Shown: positions 1-5,331 of the stretch, piece after piece
How the letters are laid out: the number at the start of each line of letters is the position of its first letter
How positions within the stretch are numbered: the stretch's first letter is position 1
Assembly (NCBI GenBank): GCA_017501805.1
Contig: JAFVWG010000027.1
Span: forward strand, 1 to 7,061
From: Oscillospiraceae bacterium
GTDB lineage: Bacteria; Bacillota; Clostridia; Oscillospirales; Oscillospiraceae
Length of the DNA stretch: 7,061 nt
Direction: 5' to 3'
The notes under the pieces: generated by a model
Told to the model about the DNA's origin: nothing
The model's input: the letters and a program-made list of their open reading frames with translations, nothing else
Databases searched by the model: none
Made by a program: the position numbers and the translations under genes

Positions 1-26
1 GCGAATACGGTAAAATCACGGTTCAT
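1..26 (-). CDS. 5' end of an unidentified gene, cut by the window edge
   Basis: Only the first eight codons and two further bases are inside the window, reading MNRDFTVF on the minus strand. The start is supported by an AAGGAG ribosome binding site at 35-40, eight bases before the ATG at 24-26. This is ideal spacing for a Gram-positive gene. It lies downstream of sucD in the same orientation but beyond the hairpin at 82-111, so it is probably a separate transcription unit or is reached only by read-through. Too little protein is visible to name a function. Confidence 0.6.
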
Positions 27-34
27 AGGTGTAG

Positions 35-40
35 CTCCTT
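35..40 (-). promoter_or_regulatory. Ribosome binding site of the partial edge gene
   Basis: On the minus strand this reads AAGGAG and sits eight bases before an ATG. It is the main reason for calling the partial gene at the left edge. Confidence 0.6.
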
Positions 41-47
41 TGTCAGA

Positions 48-64
48 GATACGTCTATCGTATC
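48..64. repeat. Perfect inverted repeat GATACG-N5-CGTATC
   Basis: Two exact 6-base arms at 48-53 and 59-64 flank the 5-base centre TCTAT. The repeat lies between the sucD terminator and the start of the left-edge gene, just before its ribosome binding site. It could be a small operator or a leader hairpin for that gene. A 6-base arm is short enough to arise by chance, and no regulator is visible to match it to. Confidence 0.35.
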
Positions 65-81
65 ACACAAACTTACAAATG

Positions 82-111
82 AAAAGCGGGACTGTTTGCA
101 GTCCCGCTTTT
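82..111 (-). terminator. Intrinsic terminator after sucD, possibly bidirectional
   Basis: A perfect 13-base stem (82-94 with 99-111) closes a 4-base loop, TTTG. The core is GC-rich (GCGGGACTG) and is flanked by A and T tracts. It begins nine bases past the sucD stop codon, the expected place for the end of the kor-suc operon. In the minus direction the stem ends in four T followed by CATTTG. In the plus direction it ends in six T, so the U tract is actually better on the plus strand and the hairpin may stop transcription from both sides. Confidence 0.85.
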
Positions 112-120
112 TTCATCATA

Positions 121-1023
121 TTACGCCTCGCGGCATTCGTCCAGAATACCGGCCTTGGTGACGGCTTCCACCAGCGCCTCGCCGATGAGGTCGGGCGTCG
201 GCGCGACAACGGCACCGCATTCCTGCAGTGCGGCGATCTTGGATGCCGCTGTGCCCTTGCCGCCGGAGATGATCGCACCGGCGTGTCCCATACGCTTGCC
301 CTTGGGAGCGCTCTGTCCGGAGATGAACGCCGCGACGGGCTTGGTGAAGTGCTGCTTGATCCATGCGGCGGCTTCCTCTTCGCCGGTGCCGCCGATCTCG
401 CCGATCACGACGACAGCGTAGGTATCCGGGTCGTTCTCAAAGGCTTCGAGAAGTTCGATGAAGCCCGTGCCGCGGATCGGGTCGCCGCCGATGCCGACCG
501 CCGTGGACTGACCGATGCCGCGGTCGGAGAGCTGCTTGACCGCTTCGTAGGTCAGCGTGCCGGAGCGGGAGATGACGCCGACGTGTCCCTTTTTGCAGAT
601 GTAGCCGGGGAGAATGCCGATCTTGCATTCGTCGGGCGTGATGAGTCCCGGGCAGTTCGGACCGATGAGGCGGGTCTTCTTGCCCACCAGATAATTCTTG
701 ACGCGCATCATATCGAGCACGGGAATGCCCTCGGTGATGCAGACGACGAGATCGAGCTCCGCGTCGATCGCTTCGAGAATGGAGTCTGCCGCGAACATAG
801 GCGGAACATAGATGACCGAAGCATTTGCGCCGGTCGCTTCCTTTGCCTCTTTCACGGTGTTGAAAACGGGGATGCCGAGCACGGTCTGTCCGCCTTTACC
901 GGGCGTGACGCCGCCGACGATCTTCGTGCCGTAGGCGAGCATCTGCTCGGAGTGGAAGGTGCCCTGCCCGCCGGTGATGCCCTGCACGAGCAGTTTCGTG
1001 TTTTTTCCTGCGAGAATACTCAT
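121..1023 (-). CDS. sucD: Succinyl-CoA ligase (ADP/GDP-forming), alpha subunit
   Basis: This is the alpha subunit of succinyl-CoA synthetase, which with SucC interconverts succinyl-CoA + NDP + phosphate and succinate + NTP + CoA in the cytoplasm. The protein has 300 residues, close to the usual length of about 290. Visible hallmarks are the CoA-binding Rossmann start LLVQGITGGQG (11-21), GGVTPGKGG (37-45), IGPNCPG (120-126) and ISRSGTLTYE (151-160). The phosphohistidine loop GKRMGHAGAI (242-251) places the catalytic histidine at 247. The ATG at 1021-1023 is chosen because AGGAGG (1031-1036) lies seven bases upstream and the protein then begins MSILAGKNTK as the family does. Longer in-frame extensions would run back into sucC. 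It is the last gene of the operon, 13 bases after the sucC stop. All motifs are intact. Confidence 0.97.
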   Translation of the reverse strand: MSILAGKNTKLLVQGITGGQGTFHSEQMLAYGTKIVGGVTPGKGGQTVLGIPVFNTVKEAKEATGANASVIYVPPMFAADSILEAIDAELDLVVCITEGIPVLDMMRVKNYLVGKKTRLIGPNCPGLITPDECKIGILPGYICKKGHVGVISRSGTLTYEAVKQLSDRGIGQSTAVGIGGDPIRGTGFIELLEAFENDPDTYAVVVIGEIGGTGEEEAAAWIKQHFTKPVAAFISGQSAPKGKRMGHAGAIISGGKGTAASKIAALQECGAVVAPTPDLIGEALVEAVTKAGILDECREA

Positions 1024-1036
1024 TGCAAAGCCTCCT

Positions 1037-2197
1037 TTAACCGGCTGCCGCCGCAACAGCCTTGCGCGCGGCATCTGCCATATCTTCCGCCGAAATGAGC
1101 TTGAGCCCGGATTCGGCAAGGATCTTTTTGCCCAGTTCCACGTTCGTGCCTTCGAGACGCACGATAACGGGGACTTTGATCTGCATCGCCTTCGCCGCCG
1201 CAACGACGCCGTTTGCGATGACATCGCACTTCATAATGCCGCCGAAGATGTTCACGAGGATCGCCTTGACGTTCGGGTCGGCGAGAACGATCTCAAACGC
1301 GGCTTTGACGCGCTCCTCGGTGGCGCTGCCGCCGACATCGAGGAAGTTTGCGGGCTCGCCGCCGAATTTCTTGATGATGTCCATTGTCGCCATAGCGAGA
1401 CCCGCGCCGTTGACCATGCAGCCGACCGAGCCGGAGAGTGCAATGTAGTTGAGGTCGTGCTTCGACGCTTCCACTTCCTTGGGGTCTTCCTCGAGCACGT
1501 CGCGCAGGGCGACCACGTCGGGGTGGCGGGGAAGTGCGTTGTCGTCAAAGTTGATCTTCGCGTCCAGCGCGACCAGATGGCCGTCACCGGTCAGCACGAG
1601 GGGGTTGATCTCGATGAGAGAGCAGTCCTTTTCGATGTACAGACGGTAGAGGCTGCTGAGAATCGCAAGGAACTCCTTGGTATTTTCGGCAGGGATGCCG
1701 ATCCGGCGCGCGACCTCGAGACCGATGTATTTCCGCATTCCCGTGAGGAGGGAAACGGGAATTTTGGCGATTTTCTCCGGGTGCGCGGCGGAGACCTCTT
1801 CGATCTCGGTTCCGCCTTCTCCGGAGGCGATGATGACGAGCGATGCGGATGCCGCGTCGTTCGTGATGCTGAGATAGTATTCCTTCCGGATGTCCTGCGC
1901 CTCTGTGACGCAGAGCTTGTGCACGACCTTGCCCGCCGCGCCGGTCTGCTTGGTCACGAGGGTCGCACCGAGCAGTTTTTCGGCGACCTCGCCGGCCTCC
2001 TCGGCACTGTTGACCAGCTTCACGCCGCCTGCTTTGCCGCGTCCGCCGGAGTGGATCTGCGCCTTGACGACACAGCGGCCGCCAAGCTTGTTCGCGGCAT
2101 CGATCGCCGCCTGCTTATCTTCCGCGAGGTAGCCCTGCGGAACGGGTACGCCGCAGCCCGCGAGAAGCTCCTTTGCCTGATATTCGTGAATGTTCAT
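1037..2197 (-). CDS. sucC: Succinyl-CoA ligase (ADP/GDP-forming), beta subunit
   Basis: This is the nucleotide- and succinate-binding subunit of succinyl-CoA synthetase, partner of SucD. Its 386 residues match the standard length of about 388. It begins MNIHEYQAKELL, the family signature. The ATP-grasp domain fills the first 240 or so residues, with the nucleotide-binding stretch VKAQIHSGGRGKAGGVK (44-60) and EINPLV (196-201) near its end. The C-terminal ligase domain carries GCMVNGAGLAMATMD (259-273), NFLDVGGSA (284-292) and NIFGGI (316-321). Whether ATP or GTP is preferred cannot be read with confidence. A purine-rich GAAAGGAAAG precedes the ATG. It follows korC by 20 bases on the same strand, which ties the ligase to the 2-oxoglutarate oxidoreductase that makes its substrate. 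Confidence 0.97.
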   Translation of the reverse strand: MNIHEYQAKELLAGCGVPVPQGYLAEDKQAAIDAANKLGGRCVVKAQIHSGGRGKAGGVKLVNSAEEAGEVAEKLLGATLVTKQTGAAGKVVHKLCVTEAQDIRKEYYLSITNDAASASLVIIASGEGGTEIEEVSAAHPEKIAKIPVSLLTGMRKYIGLEVARRIGIPAENTKEFLAILSSLYRLYIEKDCSLIEINPLVLTGDGHLVALDAKINFDDNALPRHPDVVALRDVLEEDPKEVEASKHDLNYIALSGSVGCMVNGAGLAMATMDIIKKFGGEPANFLDVGGSATEERVKAAFEIVLADPNVKAILVNIFGGIMKCDVIANGVVAAAKAMQIKVPVIVRLEGTNVELGKKILAESGLKLISAEDMADAARKAVAAAAG

Positions 2198-2217
2198 ACA
2201 GCTTTCCTTTCCCGCGC

Positions 2218-2745
2218 TTACACGAGTGCCTTGCCTGCGTCCAGCGCCTTGAGATTGATCTCTTCCGTTCCTCTCGGGATGTGCAGCATAACAGCTTCGC
2301 TGAGGTTTTCGTCGGATACGAGCGACAGCAGCTTGTTGATCGCGCCGACCGCGACGATGTTCGCGGTGAAGGCCTTGCCGACCGTTTCCTTCGCTGTTTT
2401 AAGAATGGGGAGTGTGTGGACCGTGTTCTCCCGAATGCTTTCGGGGAGCGTCAGCGACGAGTCCGCGAGGACGATGCATTCCTTCGGGAGACCGACGGTG
2501 TACTGATCCAGCGATTTCTGCGTCAGCGCCATCAGGAAGGTCGGATTCTGCACCTTGGTGAAGCCGATCGACTCCTCGGAGATGATGCATTCCGCCTTGC
2601 ACGAGCCGCCTCGCGCTTCGGGACCGTAGGACTGGCTCTGTGCTGCGTTCTTTCCTGCGATGACCGCCGCATCCGCGAGGATCACCGAGGCAAGGATGAC
2701 GCCCTGTCCGCCGCTGCCCGCAAGCCGCAGTTCCTGTGTTTTCAT
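2218..2745 (-). CDS. korC: 2-oxoglutarate:ferredoxin oxidoreductase, gamma subunit
   Basis: This is the gamma subunit of a four-subunit 2-oxoacid:ferredoxin oxidoreductase. In this family the gamma domain helps bind CoA and assemble the complex. The protein has 175 residues, within the normal 170-190. Family marks are the glycine loop GSGGQG (10-15) near the N-terminus and SYGPEARGG (39-47). The ATG at 2743-2745 lies three bases after the korB stop. Only a weak, distant AAAGG precedes it, so translation is probably coupled to korB. Gamma subunits of related enzymes for pyruvate or branched-chain 2-oxoacids look similar. The 2-oxoglutarate assignment rests on the operon with sucCD. Confidence 0.9.
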   Translation of the reverse strand: MKTQELRLAGSGGQGVILASVILADAAVIAGKNAAQSQSYGPEARGGSCKAECIISEESIGFTKVQNPTFLMALTQKSLDQYTVGLPKECIVLADSSLTLPESIRENTVHTLPILKTAKETVGKAFTANIVAVGAINKLLSLVSDENLSEAVMLHIPRGTEEINLKALDAGKALV

Positions 2746-2748
2746 CTG

Positions 2749-3576
2749 TCAGACACCAACCTTTCCGCCGACGTGCTCGATCAGCTTGTTGTATTCCGCT
2801 GTGAATTCGGGGTAGTTATTGTGCTGGATGACGCCGATGATACGCTTGCCCTCGAGCTCGCCGGGGGTCATATGCTGCGCCGTGACCTCGGGAATGAAGT
2901 TTTCCTTCTGGTACTGCATCATTTCGACAACGCTGCCCTTTTTGTTCTTGCGTCCGTAGTAGGTCGGGCAGATGGCGGCGCAGTCGATGAGGGAGAAGCC
3001 TCTGTGCTTGATGCCGCGCTCGATGAGCGTGGTGGTCTGCGCCACGTGGAAGGTGTCGCCGCGTGCGGCGAAGGAAGCGCCCGCACCCGCAGCAAGCTGC
3101 GCGATGTCAAAGGGACGGTCAATGTTGCCGTAGGGAGCGGTGGTGCCGAATTCCATACGCGGCGTGGTGGGGGAGTACTGTCCGCCCGTCATGCCGTAGG
3201 TGCTGTTGTTGAAGACCACGACCGTGAGACCGATGTTGCGGCGTGCCGCGTGGATGAGGTGGTTGCCGCCGATGGCGGAGGCGTCGCCGTCACCCGTGAT
3301 AACGATGACCTCAAGTTCCGGTCGTGCGAGCTTGATGCCGGTGGCAAAGGCGATCGCTCTGCCGTGGGTGGTATGGATCGTGTTGAAGTTCAGATAGCCT
3401 GCGGCGCGGGAAGAGCAGCCGATGCCGGAGACGATGACGACCTTCTCGCGGGGAAGCTCCAGATTTTCGATGGCCTGCGCCACGTTTCGCATCAGAATAC
3501 CGTTTCCGCAGCCGGGGCACCAGATGTGGGGGAGCTTGTTCTCGCGCATATATGTTTTAATGAGTTCACTTGCCAT
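2749..3576 (-). CDS. korB: 2-oxoglutarate:ferredoxin oxidoreductase, beta subunit (thiamine diphosphate-binding)
   Basis: This is the catalytic beta subunit, which binds thiamine diphosphate and the iron-sulfur cluster nearest to it. It has 275 residues, typical of KorB. The N-terminus has WCPGCGNGI (19-27), then SGIGCSS (50-56) and the conserved HGRAIAFATGIK (71-82). The thiamine diphosphate motif runs from GDGD (95-98) to the paired asparagines at 123-124. Cysteines 20, 23, 54 and 203 are placed as expected for the proximal [4Fe-4S] cluster of OFOR beta chains. The ATG at 3574-3576 is preceded by GGAGGG within 10 bases and follows the korA stop by three bases. No lesion is seen. A branched-chain or pyruvate specificity is less likely because of the adjacent sucCD. 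Confidence 0.94.
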   Translation of the reverse strand: MASELIKTYMRENKLPHIWCPGCGNGILMRNVAQAIENLELPREKVVIVSGIGCSSRAAGYLNFNTIHTTHGRAIAFATGIKLARPELEVIVITGDGDASAIGGNHLIHAARRNIGLTVVVFNNSTYGMTGGQYSPTTPRMEFGTTAPYGNIDRPFDIAQLAAGAGASFAARGDTFHVAQTTTLIERGIKHRGFSLIDCAAICPTYYGRKNKKGSVVEMMQYQKENFIPEVTAQHMTPGELEGKRIIGVIQHNNYPEFTAEYNKLIEHVGGKVGV

Positions 3577-3579
3577 CGT

Positions 3580-4707
3580 TTAACCCTCCAATGCCGTCTC
3601 GATCTCTTCCGGAGAAATGACCGTGCCGTTGACTTTGCCGACGAAGCTGATCTCGCAGCGTCCCTTGACAACACGCTCGACCTCAAGGAGCATCTGTCCG
3701 TGGTTGTGCTCCGCGACAACGATCTTTTTGACCTTGTCGGCAAGCGCGTTGAGCTCACGCTCGGGGAAGGGCCAGACGGTGATGGGACGGAAGATCCCTG
3801 CCTTGATGCCTTTCTCACGTGCGTTTTTCACCGCTGTTTCGGCAGCTCTTGCAGTACCGCCGAAGCAGACGACGGCAATTTCCGCATCTTCGGTGAGACT
3901 CTGCTCCACCTGCACGATGTCTTCATAATTGTCGCTCACCTTGCCGAGAAGCCGATGCACGAGGCGATCCGCCTCGTCGGTGGAGTTGGTCGGGAAACCG
4001 TAGTCATCGTGGATGAGCCCCGTGATATTGTAGAACTCGCCGTAGCCGAAGGGCTTCATGCCGGGAACGCATTTTCCCTCCGGAACGTGGTAGGGCTTTT
4101 CGATGCATTCCGCGTCCTCATAGACCGGGCGATCGAGGATCTCAAGCTGTTCCGGGATCTCGATGCCTTCGCGCAGGTGACCGATGATCTCGTCCATCAG
4201 CAGGATCACGGGTGTGCGGTAGGTCTCGGAGAGGTTGAACGCGCGCACGGCAAGTGTGTAGCATTCCAGCACGGACGAGGGGGAGAGCGCGATCATCGGA
4301 TGATCGCCGTGCGTGCCCCAGCGCGCCTGCATATAGTCGCCCTGAGAAGGGGAGGTGGGAAGACCGGTTGACGGACCGCTGCGCTGTACATCGACGACGA
4401 CGCAGGGGATCTCTGCGAGGCAGGCGTAGCCGAGGTTTTCCTGCTTGAGGGAGAAGCCCGGTCCGGAGGTCGCGGTCATTGCCTTGACACCCGCTGCGGA
4501 TGCACCGATGACGGCTGCCATGCCGGAAATTTCATCTTCCATTTGAATGAAGCGGCCGCCCACCTGCGGGAGTCTGCGTGCGCTCGCTTCCGCGATCTCC
4601 GTGGAGGGGGTGATGGGGTAACCGGCGAACAGCCGCATACCTGCGGCGATCGCGCCTTCCACGACGGCCTCGTTGCCCTGCATAAGGACTTTCTTTCCGT
4701 TTGTCAC
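3580..4707 (-). CDS. korA: 2-oxoglutarate:ferredoxin oxidoreductase, alpha subunit
   Basis: This alpha subunit contributes the pyrimidine-binding side of the thiamine diphosphate site and the transketolase C-like domain. It has 375 residues, as usual for KorA. Key motifs are LMQGNEAVVEGA (8-19), the substrate motif GYPITPSTEIAE (29-40), MEDE (56-59), ATSGPGFSLKQE (79-90), QRSGPSTGLPT (108-118) with QGD following, FRPITVWPFP (306-315) and AEHNHGQ (332-338). The start is a GTG at 4705-4707 rather than the far upstream ATG. An AAGGAGG (4717-4723) sits nine bases before it, the GTG overlaps the korD TGA by four bases, and the longer version adds an arginine-rich tail that is korD read out of frame. 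STEIAE and the sucCD neighbours favour 2-oxoglutarate over branched-chain substrates. Confidence 0.94.
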   Translation of the reverse strand: MTNGKKVLMQGNEAVVEGAIAAGMRLFAGYPITPSTEIAEASARRLPQVGGRFIQMEDEISGMAAVIGASAAGVKAMTATSGPGFSLKQENLGYACLAEIPCVVVDVQRSGPSTGLPTSPSQGDYMQARWGTHGDHPMIALSPSSVLECYTLAVRAFNLSETYRTPVILLMDEIIGHLREGIEIPEQLEILDRPVYEDAECIEKPYHVPEGKCVPGMKPFGYGEFYNITGLIHDDYGFPTNSTDEADRLVHRLLGKVSDNYEDIVQVEQSLTEDAEIAVVCFGGTARAAETAVKNAREKGIKAGIFRPITVWPFPERELNALADKVKKIVVAEHNHGQMLLEVERVVKGRCEISFVGKVNGTVISPEEIETALEG

Positions 4708-4919
4708 GACGCAGCGCCTCCTTCTTTGAGCTCTTCCATCCAGATCGCGTAGTCGGGGCAGCGCAGCTCGCACTGTCCGCAGAGAATGCAGGTTCCGTCC
4801 TCTTTGAGGCGGACCTTATCTCCGACGATCTCCAAAGCCTGTTTCGGGCAGAATGCGACGCAGATGCCGCAGCCCTTACACCAGGCGGTGTCCAGCATCA
4901 ATTTCTTAGCGGTTGCCAA
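4704..4919 (-). CDS. korD: 2-oxoglutarate:ferredoxin oxidoreductase, delta subunit (two [4Fe-4S] ferredoxin)
   Basis: This small ferredoxin-like subunit carries electrons from the catalytic core to external ferredoxin. The 71-residue protein has two complete CxxCxxCxxxCP motifs, CKGCGICVAFCP (cysteines 14, 17, 20, 24) and CILCGQCELRCP (cysteines 44, 47, 50, 54), so it should hold two [4Fe-4S] clusters. The chosen start is a TTG at 4917-4919. A GGAGAGG ribosome binding site lies seven bases before it, and the protein then starts (M)ATAKKLMLD. An upstream in-frame ATG at 5037-5039 would lie between the -35 and -10 of the promoter and is rejected. The ATG seven codons further in (LMLD) is a possible alternative. 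It is the first gene of the operon and overlaps korA by four bases. Confidence 0.9.
   Translation of the reverse strand: MATAKKLMLDTAWCKGCGICVAFCPKQALEIVGDKVRLKEDGTCILCGQCELRCPDYAIWMEELKEGGAAS
4717..4723 (-). promoter_or_regulatory. Ribosome binding site that fixes the korA GTG start
   Basis: AAGGAGG on the minus strand lies inside the last codons of korD, nine bases before the GTG at 4705-4707. It decides the GTG start and indicates efficient re-initiation at the four-base korD-korA overlap. Confidence 0.8.
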
Positions 4920-4926
4920 TTCTGTT

Positions 4927-4935
4927 CCTCTCCTT
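4927..4935 (-). promoter_or_regulatory. Ribosome binding site that fixes the korD TTG start
   Basis: AAGGAGAGG on the minus strand ends seven bases before TTG at 4917-4919. No ATG or GTG lies at a usable distance in frame, so this site supports a TTG initiation codon for the first gene of the operon. Confidence 0.75.
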
Positions 4936-4980
4936 TTTGTGCCCGCGGGTGACGGAACACAGGATGTTTTGCAATGAAAC

Positions 4981-5063
4981 TTGCAGAAAATGGGTATACG
5001 AACCCTTGCCAAGAAAGAATATAGCCCCCCACGATGCAAGTGTCAAGCCGTTTTGCAGAAAAT
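4981..5063. repeat. 11-base direct repeat TTGCAGAAAAT bracketing the kor promoter
   Basis: Exact copies occur at 4981-4991 and 5053-5063, 72 bases apart. The kor -10 and -35 elements (5018-5046) lie between them, so one copy is in the transcribed leader and the other just upstream of -35. A regulator binding both could loop across the promoter. No known factor is recognised. Confidence 0.5.
5018..5046 (-). promoter_or_regulatory. Sigma-A type promoter of the kor-suc operon
   Basis: On the minus strand a perfect -35 TTGACA (5041-5046) is followed by a 17-base spacer and the -10 TATATT (5018-5023), five of six matches to TATAAT. Transcription should begin near 5011, giving a leader of about 91 bases before the korD TTG. 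The spacer contains a run of six G. This is the best minus-strand promoter in the intergenic region and is well placed to drive all six genes. Confidence 0.8.
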
Positions 5064-5232
5064 TTTTCATATTTGTTATTGCATTGTGTTGTATTGCTTC
5101 TGCATCACAAAGAAAGACTGAAAAAACACGGATAAAACAACATAAACGATAAAATGCAAGACTACATTCAAAAAATTGCAAAAAACTTTGCGTTTTTCTG
5201 CATGGAAAAATCAAAAAACACCGAAACAAGGG

Positions 5233-5261
5233 TGGAAATCGGGCGAGACATCGTGTATAAT
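5233..5261 (+). promoter_or_regulatory. Sigma-A type promoter of the transketolase genes
   Basis: A perfect -10 TATAAT (5256-5261) has a 17-base spacer from TGGAAA (5233-5238), which matches four of six -35 positions. Start of transcription is expected near 5268, leaving a leader of about 64 bases. A5 and A6 runs at 5206-5218 fall roughly where an UP element would lie and may compensate for the imperfect -35. Confidence 0.75.
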
Positions 5262-5289
5262 AGTGGCAGTATGCCAAGAAAAGGCAAAA

Positions 5290-5306
5290 CTCCGTCAACA
5301 ACGGAG
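5290..5306 (+). repeat. Small leader hairpin containing part of a GGAGG
   Basis: CTCCGT (5290-5295) and ACGGAG (5301-5306) pair perfectly around the loop CAACA in the transketolase leader. The 3' arm holds most of a GGAGG (5303-5307). That sequence lies too far from the ATG (24 bases) to be the main ribosome binding site but could act as a standby site or stabilise the message. Confidence 0.4.
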
Positions 5307-5318
5307 GAATACGAACAA

Positions 5319-5326
5319 AAGGAAGG
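5319..5326 (+). promoter_or_regulatory. Ribosome binding site of the transketolase N-terminal gene
   Basis: AAGGAAGG ends five bases before the ATG at 5332-5334. It selects this start over upstream in-frame codons such as the ATG at 5176, which lies before the promoter. Confidence 0.75.
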
Positions 5327-5331
5327 ATATT

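Larger units (their letters stand above)
4920..5331. promoter_or_regulatory. Divergent, AT-rich intergenic regulatory region
   Basis: These 412 bases separate the kor-suc operon from the transketolase pair and hold no convincing gene. They are much richer in A and T than the flanking genes. They contain the minus-strand kor promoter (5018-5046), the plus-strand transketolase promoter (5233-5261), runs of five or six A or T between 5170 and 5218, nine TGCA tetramers, and an 11-base direct repeat. An imperfect ten-base-pair AT-rich inverted repeat (5177-5186 with 5192-5202, one bulged C) lies upstream of the transketolase promoter. I recognise no known riboswitch or regulator consensus. Confidence 0.7.

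Noticed and set aside
40..1098. A 352-residue plus-strand open frame opposite sucD.
   Set aside because: It reads straight through the terminator hairpin and lies opposite a gene with an intact phosphohistidine motif. No ribosome binding site or family resemblance was seen.
959..2506. A 515-residue plus-strand open frame opposite sucC and parts of sucD and korC.
   Set aside because: It spans three confirmed genes in antisense, has no recognisable domain, and is explained by codon composition of sucC.
2173..4371. A 732-residue open frame on the plus strand opposite korC, korB and korA.
   Set aside because: It lies wholly opposite genes with clear family motifs and no ribosome binding site was identified for it. 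Its translation is rich in Asp, Arg, Ala and Gly without a recognisable domain. GC-biased third positions remove stop codons in the antisense frame.
4942..4949. The palindrome CCCGCGGG just before the korD ribosome binding site, considered as an operator or leader hairpin.
   Set aside because: It is only eight bases, leaves no loop for an RNA hairpin, and nothing else supports a regulatory role.
4920..5011. The kor leader, considered as a riboswitch or attenuator.
   Set aside because: The leader is about 91 bases. The only foldings seen are weak (a GGGT/ACCC stem and an imperfect TTTT-GCAA stem), and there is no terminator-like hairpin with a U tract or known aptamer pattern.
4920..5039. An N-terminal extension of korD to the ATG at 5037-5039.
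   Set aside because: That ATG lies inside the promoter spacer, upstream of the expected transcription start, and the extra residues do not resemble KorD proteins.
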